From contig CBFIAS010000001.1 of the NCBI GenBank assembly GCA_965660635.1, positions 1 through 64,000 of the forward strand: a DNA stretch of 64,000 nt. The letters are read 5' to 3'. The DNA comes from UBA7374 sp965660635 (lineage in GTDB: Bacteria > Verrucomicrobiota > Verrucomicrobiia > Opitutales > Coraliomargaritaceae). The position numbers and the translations under genes were made by a program. Below are positions 9,131 to 19,111 of the stretch, one piece after another. How positions within the stretch are numbered: the stretch's first letter is position 1; the number at the start of each line of letters is the position of its first letter. Under the pieces are notes generated by a model. The model saw only the letters and a program-made list of their open reading frames with translations, did no database searches and had not been told where the DNA came from.

Positions 9131-9260
9131 TCCATTCTGTGGATAAACCAGAAACCTGATAGGGATCCGTCCAGTCCAGCAAAGCAGGCTGTCCATAGAC
9201 CGGGCCCGGTATCTAGTTGGCAAGAATTCCCTGCGCTTTTCTGGACTATTCTGCCACCAA

Positions 9261-9333
9261 TTATTCTGCCAAAAAACCTGCGTTGGCGGGGAATGCTCAT
9301 TCCGCTCTGTTGGCACCCGACAAAAACGACGGG
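9261..9333. repeat. 73-bp direct repeat, left copy
   Basis: Identical to 11670-11742 except at four positions. It contains a small hairpin core, GGAAT-GCTC-ATTCC, and ends in CAAAAACGACGGG. Its right end abuts the pglX-like fragment. The other copy's right end merges into the end of thiD. The two copies bracket the Fic/BREX remnant. Confidence 0.85.
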
Positions 9334-9509
9334 AAGCCACCGCCTCCGACCGCAAGGCCCTCAAGAAAATAAACGAATCGATGAAAGATGTCGAAACCTA
9401 CGAGCGCGACATCCTCCTCCCACTGGCCCAGCAACGCCTGGAAGCCGGTCTCGATGACGGATTAAAGGCAAACTACGCGAAATCCGGCAAAACCCCTTGG
9501 CTACAGTGA
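9334..9509 (+). pseudogene. 3' remnant of a BREX pglX-type methyltransferase gene
   Basis: Starting right at the end of the 73-bp repeat, one frame runs to TGA at 9507. It reads A-T-A-S-D-R-K-A-L-K-K-I-N-E-S-M-K-D-V then YERDILLPLAQQRLE and GLDDGLKANYAKSGK. This resembles the extreme C-terminus of BREX PglX adenine methyltransferases, which typically show a YxxxVLxPLA segment followed by LDDGVxVNYxKFGK. No start codon or catalytic NPPY domain is present, so only the last ~55 codons survive. Family assignment is from remembered motif similarity. A related type-II/IIG methyltransferase tail is the main alternative. Confidence 0.55.
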
Positions 9510-9527
9510 CAGGGCTTCCATCACACT

Positions 9528-9738
9528 GAATAATTCCATTAAATTTAACATTTTTTGGGCTTAATCTAATTAAAATTATGATTTTTATGCCATTCATCGG
9601 CTAAATCAGCGAAAATTCCTCAATTAGCTCGCAATTCAACAAATTTATAATTCCATTAAATTTAAGAAAAAGATCATCTAATCTGATTAAATTTAATCAT
9701 ATCCGCTCAAAGTAAGCTTAAATCCGGTAAAATACAGC
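9528..9738 (+). promoter_or_regulatory. AT-rich operator-like region upstream of fic
   Basis: A very AT-rich stretch in a GC-rich genome. It contains an exact 19-base direct repeat, ATAATTCCATTAAATTTAA, at 9530-9548 and 9647-9665. It also has related sequences TTAATCTAATTAAAATT (near 9561) and CTAATCTGATTAAATTTAAT (near 9676). ATTAAATTTAAT is palindromic. Repeated palindromes directly upstream of a gene with an AbiEi-like DNA-binding domain suggest autoregulation. This is inference. Confidence 0.5.
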
Positions 9739-11238
9739 ATGGCTCTCATCTATGGTTCGAGTGATCCGCAGCGATCCGGCGAAATTTCGCGCAAGGTAAA
9801 AGCAGGCAAGTTACGAAAACTCGCCTCAAAACTTTACACGGACGACCTGCGCACGGACCCCGCCGAGATTGTCAGCCGGAACCGACATGCGATTGCGGCC
9901 CATTTTTATCCGGGCGCAGTGATCAGTCACCGCTCGGCTCTGGAAGGCAAGCCCTCTCCAGCCGGAAAGTTTCACCTCAGCCTGCCGAAAAAGAACGCGG
10001 CGGTCCGAAAACTGCCGGGGCTGGAAATCCGCATATGGGAAGGCCCGGCGGCACAAGCTGACGACACCCGTACCACCGTGCTGGAAGACGGGAGCTTCCT
10101 TTATATCGCCAGTCAGGCGCGAGCGGTGTTGGAGAACTTTCAAATCGCCCGTGCGCGAGCCCATGACGAAGCCAAGATCCTGTCGAAGGATGCCCTGGAA
10201 GAGTGGTTTGACCGGCAGCTACGCATACTCGGGAGCGATGCCGACGCCTGGCTGGCGGAGTTGGTGGAAACAACCCGTTCCCTCGCGTCGCAATTCCAAT
10301 GGAAGCGTGAATTCGAGGCGCTGGAGGAATTTGTCCGGGCATTGAAAGGCAAACCTTCGGCTTACAAGCCGAATACCGTTCTCGTGCGCGCCCGTGCAGC
10401 GGGCAGGCCTTACGACCCCGAGCGCATCCAACTCTTCGACGAACTCAAGGCCACGTTGGCCAGCGAGACTTTCCGGAAGCTGCCGGCACCTCCGGTTTCC
10501 GAACTGGAGAACCGGGCTTTTTGGGAAGCCTACTTCTCCAACTACATCGAGGGCACGCAGTTCTCCGTCGAGGAGGCTCAGGAGATCGTGAAGGAAACCG
10601 ATATTGCCAAAGCGCTGAAGCGCAACCGCCCGGAGGATGCGCATGACATCATCGAAACCTATCGATTGATCGTGGGTAGTGGCATCAGCGGCAAAGTTGC
10701 GACGAGTCCACAAAGATACATCGAGCAAATCAAGATTCGCCACGCGCGGATGATGGCGACCCGTGCGGATGTCCTGCCGGGAGAGTTCAAAGTGCGTAAC
10801 AATGAGGTTGGCTCCCGCGTCTTCGTGCGCCCCGAACTGGTGAATGAAACGCTTTCGCGCGGCTGGCAATCGGGGCGCGACCTGAACTCGGCTACCGCGA
10901 GGGCATTTTTCATGTTATTTGTGGTCTCCGAGGTGCACCCCTTCCAGGACGGGAACGGCCGGATCTCCCGTCTGGGTATGAATGCCGTGCTCGAGGATGC
11001 CGGCCTGATGCGTCTCATCCTGCCCACTTCATTCCGCAATGACTATCTCACTGTGCTGGAGGCGCTCACGATCAATGGAAACGCCAAGCCCTTTTGCCAG
11101 TTTGCCCACAAGCTCATTGACCTGAATAGCCGGATGCCACTGGAAAGCTTTGAAGCCGCGCATGACCACTATAAAAAGACCGGCGCACTTGATGAACCGA
11201 AACAAGCCCGCCTCGACCTCCTGCCTTTAATTAAGTAG
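9739..11238 (+). CDS. Fic-domain protein with an N-terminal AbiEi-like domain
   Basis: A 499-residue protein. The Fic core motif HPFQDGNGR (residues 400-408) is intact, as expected for an active AMP- or other NMP-transferase. Upstream, SNYIEG (267-272) fits the inhibitory-helix motif (S/T)xxxE(G/N), so this is a class II Fic enzyme with an N-terminal inhibitory helix. Residues 1-100 (SGEISRKVKAGKLRKLASKLYT, then HFYPGAVISHRSAL) resemble the winged-helix region of AbiEi-type antitoxins, normally a DNA-binding repressor. The gene is isolated between pglX-like and pglZ-like fragments, the slot in BREX loci where accessory genes are often found. Target and activity are unknown. Confidence 0.85.
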   Translation: MALIYGSSDPQRSGEISRKVKAGKLRKLASKLYTDDLRTDPAEIVSRNRHAIAAHFYPGAVISHRSALEGKPSPAGKFHLSLPKKNAAVRKLPGLEIRIWEGPAAQADDTRTTVLEDGSFLYIASQARAVLENFQIARARAHDEAKILSKDALEEWFDRQLRILGSDADAWLAELVETTRSLASQFQWKREFEALEEFVRALKGKPSAYKPNTVLVRARAAGRPYDPERIQLFDELKATLASETFRKLPAPPVSELENRAFWEAYFSNYIEGTQFSVEEAQEIVKETDIAKALKRNRPEDAHDIIETYRLIVGSGISGKVATSPQRYIEQIKIRHARMMATRADVLPGEFKVRNNEVGSRVFVRPELVNETLSRGWQSGRDLNSATARAFFMLFVVSEVHPFQDGNGRISRLGMNAVLEDAGLMRLILPTSFRNDYLTVLEALTINGNAKPFCQFAHKLIDLNSRMPLESFEAAHDHYKKTGALDEPKQARLDLLPLIK

Positions 11239-11340
11239 GTCACCGCTTCCATCTCCACGAACCCCATCCAGCGCAGCCTCGAAAAGCACTTTTCCAAGAA
11301 CCGGCTCGTCTTCTGGCATGACGGCGCGAAAGAGTGTACG
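11239..11340 (+). pseudogene. 5' remnant of a BREX pglZ-like gene
   Basis: Immediately after the fic stop, in the same frame, the sequence reads V-T-A-S-I-S-T-N-P-I-Q-R-S then LEKHFSKNRLVFWHDGAKE. This resembles the N-terminus of BREX PglZ proteins, which begin with a helix 'I..sL...F...R(I/L)VFWYD'. It then dissolves into unrelated sequence. No ATG precedes it and the alkaline-phosphatase-like core is absent. The assignment rests on motif recall. Its position one gene after a pglX-like 3' end matches type 1 BREX order (pglX then pglZ). Confidence 0.5.
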
Positions 11341-11418
11341 TCCTGCCAAGGTGCGACTAAAACTAGTGGAAAGTTTAAGCGCTGGGATTGCGCAGTGCGC
11401 AGAGGGAACATTGTGAAC

Positions 11419-11456
<38 letters not shown>

Positions 11457-11463
11457 TTTCTTA

Positions 11464-11542
11464 GATACATTACAAAAATGATTCGCGGGCCAAGCTTCTA
11501 TGATCTGCGCTTATCCTGACAATCTGTGGATTCTCACACAGA
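11464..11542. repeat. Dispersed intergenic repeat, copy B (inverted relative to copy A)
   Basis: Matches the reverse complement of bases 1-90, sharing GATACATTA, AAAAATGATTCGC, TATGATCTGCGCT and AATCTGTGGATT. It lies inside the scar between the pglZ remnant and the right 73-bp repeat. Confidence 0.75.
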
Positions 11543-11669
11543 GCACGAGCAGGACGTATTTTTTCTCACACGGGGGGCACAAGGGCTTATCCAATGCACC
11601 ACTATTCCAGAATTACTTCGTTCACCAGTTGTCCGTTTTTCCGTTTCCCGTCTGGTGATCCATCCTGGA

Positions 11670-11742
11670 TTATTCTGCCAAAAAAGCTGTGTTAGCGGGG
11701 AATGCTCATTCCGCTCTGTTGGCACCCGGCAAAAACGACGGG
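11670..11742. repeat. 73-bp direct repeat, right copy
   Basis: 69 of 73 bases match the left copy at 9261-9333. Its right part overlaps the minus-strand end of thiD, so the last residues of ThiD and its stop codon are encoded by the repeat. Confidence 0.85.
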
Positions 11743-12461
11743 CCCGGGCCGGTGAAGCGCTGGTCGGCGTGGCGGCTTAGCGAGTCGTGTAATTGCGATT
11801 TGGCCAGCTGGCAGGCGGTCGGGAGGTCGCTGCCCTGCGCCAGGTAGGCGGCGATGCCGGCGCTGAGGGCGCAGCCGGTGCCGCGTGTATTCAGGGTATC
11901 GACCCGGGCTGCGGAAAATTCCAGGGTCTGTCCGTCCGGCAGGGTCAATTGGTCAACGCATTCCGCGCTGTCGGCATGGCCTCCTTTCAAGAGCACAGCA
12001 ACAGAGTCCGGCACGCGCAGTTGCCGCCTCTCCGGCAGGTTGGGGGTGACCAGTCCGGCCAGTGGCAATAATTGCCCGTTCAGGACCTCGACTCCAGCGG
12101 GGTCAAGCAATGCGCTCCCGCTGCTGGTTTGCAGTACGGGATCGAGGACAACAAAGGGACGCTCGGCAGAGTCGGCCAATGCCCGGGCCACGGCCTCCAC
12201 AATGGCGGCACTGCCGAGCATGCCAATCTTTACCGTCCGCACAGGATAGGCCTCGAGCAAGGATGTGATCCCCTGTTCGACTTCGGCGGGATCGGCCAAA
12301 CGGGTGGCCAGCAGGCCGTCGGGGGTCTGCAGGGTGGTTGCCGTCAGTACGTTCAGGGGCATGGCACCGGCCGCGTGGATCGCCCGGTTGTCGGCCTGCA
12401 GGCCGGCGCAACCGGAACTATCCGAACCGGAAACGGTGAGTACATAGGCGACCGGATGCAT
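11706..12461 (-). CDS. thiD: Hydroxymethylpyrimidine (phosphate) kinase ThiD
   Basis: A 251-residue ribokinase-fold enzyme that phosphorylates HMP and HMP-P for thiamine synthesis. Typical blocks are LTVSGSDSSGCAGLQAD near the N-terminus, VKIGMLGS, LDPVLQTSSGSALL, TPNLPE, LLKGGH and the catalytic loop TLNTRGTGCALSAGIAAYLA. The ATG at 12461 follows GGAGCC and lies just inside the downstream end of thiF's frame, so translation is probably coupled. The C-terminus ends RFTGPGP and then SFLPGANRAE, the latter encoded by the 73-bp repeat. The native end appears to have been replaced without loss of the core. Confidence 0.9.
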   Translation of the reverse strand: MHPVAYVLTVSGSDSSGCAGLQADNRAIHAAGAMPLNVLTATTLQTPDGLLATRLADPAEVEQGITSLLEAYPVRTVKIGMLGSAAIVEAVARALADSAERPFVVLDPVLQTSSGSALLDPAGVEVLNGQLLPLAGLVTPNLPERRQLRVPDSVAVLLKGGHADSAECVDQLTLPDGQTLEFSAARVDTLNTRGTGCALSAGIAAYLAQGSDLPTACQLAKSQLHDSLSRHADQRFTGPGPSFLPGANRAE

Positions 12462-12474
12462 GGGAAGGCTCCAC

Positions 12475-13605
12475 TCAATAGAGCGGCATGGCGGGATCCA
12501 CCTGCTCGGCCCAGGCGAGGATGCCGCCCTGCACATTTTTCAGATGCTTGAAGCCGTACTGCGCCTGCATCATCTCCGCGGCTTGCCGGCTGCGAACGCC
12601 CGCTTTGCAATAGACGTAGGTCGGCTTTTCCGGGTTGAGACCGGCGGCCCTGAAGTCCGCCCCGCCGGCGAGGATGTGCCCGAGGGGAATGTGGGCTCCG
12701 GGAAGCGCGCAAATCGCCCGCTCCCAGTCTTCCCGCACATCCAGCAACTGGTAGTCGGAGGCGTCGGCCTGCAGGTCCTGCGGCCCGACTTCGATGATCC
12801 CGCCGGGGAGAGCCTCTTCGCTGGATGACGCGCATTGGTACTCGATGAGAGCCAGCGGCCGCGCCTTCGCCTGCTCCGCATCCCGCTCAAATGTAATAGT
12901 TTCGTGCCGCATCGAAAGCGCATCCAAAAGTAGCAACCTTCCGGAAAGCGGCTCACCGATTTCTGCGAGCAACTTCAATGCCTCCGTCGCCTGATAGAGC
13001 CCGACCAGCCCCGGCAGCACCCCGATCACGCCAACCTCGGAGCAGTTCGGTGCGTCCTCCGGGCTGGGCGGTTCGGGAAAAAGGCAACGGTAGGTCGGCC
13101 CGCCCTCGTAGTTGAAGACGCTGACCTGCCCCTGGAAGGTGTGGATGGCTCCTTGCACCAGTGGCTTGTCGGCCAGGACGCAGGCATCGTTGACCAGGTA
13201 GCGGGTGGGAAAATTGTCCGAGCCGTCGATCACCAGGTCATAGGCACGGATCCGTTCCAGCGCGTTTTCCGGGCCCAGCCGCTCGGCGTAGGCCAGGCAC
13301 TCGACCTCCGGGTTCTGCGCCTGCAGCCGGGCCACCGCGACCTCCGCCTTGCTCCGGCCAATATCGTCCCCGGTGTAGAGCACCTGCCGCTGGAGGTTGG
13401 AAAAATCCACTACATCATCGTCAACAATACCGATGCGCCCCACCCCGGCGGCAGCCAGGTAAAGCAGGACCGGGCAACCGAGACCACCCGCCCCGACGAC
13501 CAGCACGCTGGCCTGCTTCAAACGGAGCTGTGCCTCCGGCCCGAAGCCCGGCAGGCTGAGATGCCGCTGGTAGCGCAGCCGTTCGTTCTGATTAAGCGCC
13601 TGCAT
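12475..13605 (-). CDS. thiF: ThiF/MoeB-type adenylyltransferase with C-terminal rhodanese domain
   Basis: A 376-residue two-domain protein. Residues 1-250 are an E1-like adenylyltransferase (LVVGAGGLGCPVLLYLAAAG at 35-54; IDGSDNFPTRYLVND at 126-140) that should adenylate the ThiS C-terminus. Residues ~275-376 are a rhodanese domain with active-site loop CKAGVRS, a likely sulfur carrier. The usual zinc cysteines are missing: the first CxxC reads T-Y-R-C (Thr171, Cys174), and the second CxxC region reads F-E-R-D-A-E-Q-A-K. It overlaps thiH by 14 bases in the operon, which supports a thiamine role over MoeB. Confidence 0.88.
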   Translation of the reverse strand: MQALNQNERLRYQRHLSLPGFGPEAQLRLKQASVLVVGAGGLGCPVLLYLAAAGVGRIGIVDDDVVDFSNLQRQVLYTGDDIGRSKAEVAVARLQAQNPEVECLAYAERLGPENALERIRAYDLVIDGSDNFPTRYLVNDACVLADKPLVQGAIHTFQGQVSVFNYEGGPTYRCLFPEPPSPEDAPNCSEVGVIGVLPGLVGLYQATEALKLLAEIGEPLSGRLLLLDALSMRHETITFERDAEQAKARPLALIEYQCASSSEEALPGGIIEVGPQDLQADASDYQLLDVREDWERAICALPGAHIPLGHILAGGADFRAAGLNPEKPTYVYCKAGVRSRQAAEMMQAQYGFKHLKNVQGGILAWAEQVDPAMPLY

Positions 13606-14773
13606 GGATCGCCTCCTTTTCCTTGGGTTGGCTGGTGGCCGGAAGCGAACTGTGCCCGTCGTAGGTCGGGTCCCAGTCCTTCCAGACTACTTCATAACCG
13701 GATGCGCGCAGGACCGCGGCGACCTCCGCCGGGCTGCGCTCGTCCGAGATTTCAAATTGCTCCAGGGTCTGCGGATCCACCGTGTAGCCCCCGGGGTTGG
13801 TCTTCGAGCCGGCACTCATCGCGGTGATCCCCAGCCGGAAGGCATGGTCGCGGAAGACCGGCCGCTCGCGGGTGGAAAGGGACAACTCGACTTCCTGACT
13901 GAGCAGACGGAAGGCGCAGATGACCTGTGCCAGATCGCGGTCACTCATCGCCGAAACCGGCTCGAAGCCGCCCTCGTTGGGCCGGATGCGGGGGAAGGAC
14001 AAGCTGTAGCGGGTCTGCCAATAGTATTGCTCCATGTAGCGTAAATGGCTGGCCAGCACAAAGGAATCGGTCCGCCAGTCATCCAGGCCGAAGAGGGCTC
14101 CCAGACCGATCTTCTTCAGGCCAGCCCGGCCCAGCCGCTCGGGAGTTTCCAGGCGGTAGTCGAAGTCGCGCTTCATCCCCTTGAGGTGATACTTCGCGTA
14201 GGCCTCGCGGTTGTAGGTCTCCTGATAGACCAGCACGGAACTCAAGCCGGCATCCAGTAGCTGCTCATAGTCGGCCTGGTCGAGCGGCTGCACCTCCATG
14301 GAAAGACTGGAGAAACGATCACGGGCCTGCTCGAGCGCGCGCTTCAAATAGGGCACGCCGACCCGCACATTGGCCTCGCCCGTGACAAAGAGGACGTGAT
14401 CCATCCCCATCGATTTGACCGCGTCTAGCTCCTCGTCGATCTCCCGCTGATTGAGAATCTTCCGGGGGATCTTGTTGTCTGCGCTGAAACCGCAATAAGT
14501 GCAGATATTACTGCACACGTTGGACAAATACACCGGTGCGTACATCTGCACGGTGGAACCGAAGCGGGCCACTGTGCGGGCGTGGCTTCTCGCTGCCATG
14601 GTTTCCAGGTAAGCGCTCCCCGCCGGAGAGATCAGAGCCTTGAAATCCTCCAAGTCGAGTTGGCCCGCCGGTCGCGAGAGTACCCGCTCCACATCCTGCG
14701 GGGTCTTCCCCAGGATCGACGCCTTTGTCGCCTCCCAGGAAAATTGATCCAGTACTTCGGAAAAACCACCCAT
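13592..14773 (-). CDS. thiH: 2-iminoacetate synthase ThiH (radical SAM tyrosine lyase)
   Basis: A 393-residue radical SAM enzyme that cleaves tyrosine to dehydroglycine for the thiazole ring. The 4Fe-4S motif C-S-N-I-C-T-Y-C (Cys87, Cys91, Cys94) is intact, and the segment APVYLSNVCSNICTYCGFS is diagnostic. ThiH is the oxygen-sensitive alternative to glycine oxidase ThiO, and no thiO is present here. The gene sits 3 bases after thiG and overlaps thiF. Confidence 0.93.
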   Translation of the reverse strand: MGGFSEVLDQFSWEATKASILGKTPQDVERVLSRPAGQLDLEDFKALISPAGSAYLETMAARSHARTVARFGSTVQMYAPVYLSNVCSNICTYCGFSADNKIPRKILNQREIDEELDAVKSMGMDHVLFVTGEANVRVGVPYLKRALEQARDRFSSLSMEVQPLDQADYEQLLDAGLSSVLVYQETYNREAYAKYHLKGMKRDFDYRLETPERLGRAGLKKIGLGALFGLDDWRTDSFVLASHLRYMEQYYWQTRYSLSFPRIRPNEGGFEPVSAMSDRDLAQVICAFRLLSQEVELSLSTRERPVFRDHAFRLGITAMSAGSKTNPGGYTVDPQTLEQFEISDERSPAEVAAVLRASGYEVVWKDWDPTYDGHSSLPATSQPKEKEAIHAGA

Positions 14774-14776
14774 CGC

Positions 14777-15556
14777 TTAGGCCTCCTCCAGAAAGGCAGT
14801 CAGCGGCGACGAAGCCACGGCCTTAGACGAGCGCAAGCCCTGCCCCGACTCATAGGCCATCCGGCCCGACTCCACCGCCAGTTTAAATGCTTCCGCCATG
14901 ACCACCGGGTCGCCCGCCGTGGCAATCGCGGTGTTGACCAGGACCGCATCGGCCCCCGTCTCCATCGCGTCGGCGGCGTGCGAGGGCAGGCCCAGCCCGG
15001 CATCGACTACCACCGGCACAGTACTCTGTGCCACAATGATTTCAATAAAGCGTCGCGCCGCCAGGCCCTCGTTTGTTCCGATCGGTGCAGCCAGCGGCAT
15101 GACCGCCGCCACCCCGACATCCTCCAACCGCTTGCAGAGGACCGGATCGGCGTGAACATAGGGCAGCACGACGAAACCGGCCTTCACCAGTTCCTCCGCC
15201 GCGGCCAGGGTCTCGACCGGATCGGGCATCAAATATTTCGGATCGGGATGGATCTCCAGCTTGAGCCAGTCCGTGCCCAGTGCTTCGCGGGCCAGTTCCG
15301 CGGCAAAGACCGCTTCCTTCGCGTCGCGCACCCCAGAGGTATTGGGCAACAGTGCATAGGCGTCGGTATCCAGATGCTCGAGGATACCGTCCTCTGCCCC
15401 GTCCGTCCGCACCCGGCGCATGGCCATGGTCACCAGTTGGCTTCCGCTCGCCCGGAGGCTTTCCCGCATGATTGCACCGGAGGCAAACTTTCCGGTGCCA
15501 ACAAAGAGACGGGAGGCAAATTCCTTCCCTGCAATGGTCAGTGGTTTGGTTTTCAT
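14777..15556 (-). CDS. thiG: Thiazole synthase ThiG
   Basis: A 259-residue TIM-barrel enzyme that joins DXP, dehydroglycine and ThiS-thiocarboxylate into thiazole phosphate. Key segments are LFVGTGKFAS, the stretch with LLPNTSG, the metabolite-binding LKLEIHPDPKYLMPDP, VMPLAAPIGTNEG and VVVDAGLGLPSHAADAMETG. The ATG at 15556 overlaps the thiE stop by four bases. The frame is open further upstream, but that part belongs to thiE in another frame. Confidence 0.93.
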   Translation of the reverse strand: MKTKPLTIAGKEFASRLFVGTGKFASGAIMRESLRASGSQLVTMAMRRVRTDGAEDGILEHLDTDAYALLPNTSGVRDAKEAVFAAELAREALGTDWLKLEIHPDPKYLMPDPVETLAAAEELVKAGFVVLPYVHADPVLCKRLEDVGVAAVMPLAAPIGTNEGLAARRFIEIIVAQSTVPVVVDAGLGLPSHAADAMETGADAVLVNTAIATAGDPVVMAEAFKLAVESGRMAYESGQGLRSSKAVASSPLTAFLEEA

Positions 15557-16206
15557 GACTGGCTTATCCTTTCGCTTTCCGTCCCCTCCCAGGCCGCAGC
15601 CAGGGATTTGTAGTTTGTCTGAATGACTTCCGCATCCTCCGCGAGGACGGAGGAACAAACCGCCACACCGTGCAGGCCCAGCGCCCGGACCGCGCGAAGG
15701 TCATCCAGCCCGATTCCGCCGATCGCATAGCTTGGCAAGTCGCCCAGGCACCCCAGAATCGCAGCCCAATCCGCCTCGCTCAACACTTCCGCCAAGCGCT
15801 CCTTGGTGCGGGTGAAACGGTATGGCCCAACGCCTGCGTAATCCAATACACCGCAAGACGCAGCCCGCTCCGCATCCGCCAACGAGTTGACCGTTCCGCC
15901 GATCAGGAAATCCGGGCCGGCCAGGGCACGGGCGGCTTCCCATGGCCGGTCGTTTTTTCCTAGATGGACCCCGTCGGCTCCAGCCTCCAGCGCAGCTTCG
16001 AGGTGATCGTTGACGATCAAAAGACTCCCCGCATTCCGGCAAGATATCATGCACTCACGAACCACACGGACCACCGCATCGTGCTCCGCCTGCTTCATCC
16101 GCACTTGAATCATGCGGGCACCCGCCGCGCAAAGACTGCAGACTTGTTCGGTATGGCTTACGGCCAGGCCGTCCACCGTCAGGCAATGAATGGGTGGATA
16201 GGTCAT
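15553..16206 (-). CDS. thiE: Thiamine-phosphate synthase ThiE
   Basis: A 217-residue TIM-barrel enzyme that couples HMP-PP with thiazole phosphate to form thiamine phosphate. It has the phosphate/substrate motifs MIQVRMKQ, LLIVNDHLEAALEAGADGVHLG and YAIGGIGLDDL. The catalytic segment near GPYRFTRTKE corresponds to the usual G-P-x-x-x-T-x-T-K. The start ATG overlaps the end of the upstream TenI-like gene by four bases. Confidence 0.92.
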   Translation of the reverse strand: MTYPPIHCLTVDGLAVSHTEQVCSLCAAGARMIQVRMKQAEHDAVVRVVRECMISCRNAGSLLIVNDHLEAALEAGADGVHLGKNDRPWEAARALAGPDFLIGGTVNSLADAERAASCGVLDYAGVGPYRFTRTKERLAEVLSEADWAAILGCLGDLPSYAIGGIGLDDLRAVRALGLHGVAVCSSVLAEDAEVIQTNYKSLAAAWEGTESERISQS

Positions 16207-16784
16207 GCTGCGGCCCTCCGGAACAAAGAGAGAACTTCCACCGGATCAGACGACTGCCAGAGCGCGCCGTGCAGAACCACGCCGTCAAAACCAAGACGCA
16301 GGGCCTCCGCGGAATTTCCCGGATGAATCCCGCCGAGCGCGTAGATCCTGGCGGAGCGCTCCGCGGAAAGCGCGGCCGACAGCTCGCCGGGGGCCCAGTC
16401 CGGCGCGTGGCCCAGCTTCGAGATCGAGGGAAATACCGGGCTGAGAAAAACATACTTCATCCCCGCACAGGCATCGCCCAAGTCGGCCAGACGGTGCAGC
16501 GAGCGGGAAACAACGGCCTCCACCGGAGGCTTGGCCGAAATTGGATCCGCCCCATCTTTGTAGTGCAGACCCACAGGAAAGGCATCGGCCAACTCCTGGT
16601 GCTGATGGATCGAAACGCGCGATTGCAGATCCCCGGGCAACTGACGGATGAACCCGGCGGTTTGCCCGGCGGTCCAATCGGGCTTGCGCAAATGGTAGCG
16701 GGCCAGGCCATTCTCCAAAAGGCGGATCGCACTGGCGCTCTCACCTGCGTAATCCGATTCGGGAGATACCGCCAATACGTCCAT
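16203..16784 (-). CDS. tenI: TenI-like (ThiE-family) protein
   Basis: A 193-residue second member of the ThiE/TenI TIM-barrel family. It keeps LHYKDG, YVFLSPVFPSISKLGH and IYALGGIHPGNSAEALRLGFDGVVLHGALW. It lacks the 'QxRxK' and 'VND..D.A...G.DGVHLG' pyrimidine-site motifs present in the adjacent ThiE. TenI proteins aromatise the ThiG thiazole tautomer. With a full ThiE next door, tautomerase is the more likely role. It overlaps thiE and follows thiS with a 3-base gap. Confidence 0.8.
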   Translation of the reverse strand: MDVLAVSPESDYAGESASAIRLLENGLARYHLRKPDWTAGQTAGFIRQLPGDLQSRVSIHQHQELADAFPVGLHYKDGADPISAKPPVEAVVSRSLHRLADLGDACAGMKYVFLSPVFPSISKLGHAPDWAPGELSAALSAERSARIYALGGIHPGNSAEALRLGFDGVVLHGALWQSSDPVEVLSLFRRAAA

Positions 16785-16787
16785 TGA

Positions 16788-16987
16788 TCAGCCTCCCTGG
16801 GTGGCCTGGATGACCAGTATGGCGTCGCCCTCGGACAGTGCGTGTCCCGCCCAGTCCCGCGCCGGAACAACCGATTGGTTGACCGCCACGGCGATGCCCT
16901 TGCGGGCCGACAGGCCCAGCTCGTCCAGCAGGCTTTGCAGCGTGCTGCCTCCGGTGTAGTCCCGGTCTTCCCCGTTGACGCTCAGCT

Positions 16988-16991
<4 letters not shown>
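16788..16991 (-). CDS. thiS: Thiamine sulfur-carrier protein ThiS
   Basis: A 67-residue ubiquitin-fold protein. It begins MKLSVNGEDRDY, contains L-x-x-L-L-D-E-L-G-L and ends in ...ILVIQATQGG; the C-terminal Gly-Gly is the site of adenylation and thiocarboxylation by ThiF. The ATG overlaps the thiC stop by four bases. Longer in-frame starts upstream lie inside thiC and are rejected. Confidence 0.93.
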
Positions 16992-18922
<1,931 letters not shown>

Positions 18923-19000
18923 GGTGATCAGCGTTAATCGTTTGGCCAACCCCGCCCCGGCAGTATCCACATTCCGCGAAAATAGAATCCACGAAAATAC

Positions 19001-19097
19001 CGATAATCCCTACGGCGGTGTTAACTCGCATCAGGTTCAAAGAATTCGCAGTTGGAACGTAACCGCATCTCAGCTCCCCGCCGGAAGCACTCCTCTA
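19001..19097 (-). promoter_or_regulatory. TPP (THI-box) riboswitch
   Basis: On the minus strand the leader contains the THI-box core: GGCGGGGAGCTGAGA, then a variable stem, then GAACCTGATGCGAGTTAACA and CCGCCGTAGGGA. These are the conserved pyrimidine- and pyrophosphate-sensing elements. It precedes thiC, so thiamine pyrophosphate should repress the whole eight-gene operon. The expression platform between here and the ATG is not obvious; no T-tract terminator is visible. Confidence 0.93.
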
Positions 19098-19111
19098 TCT
19101 GATGCAATAGA

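Noticed and set aside
9261..9333. 73-bp repeat as an integron attC site
   Set aside because: It lacks the paired R''/L'' and L'/R' boxes and terminal GTT/AAC core pairing, and there is no integron integrase in the window.
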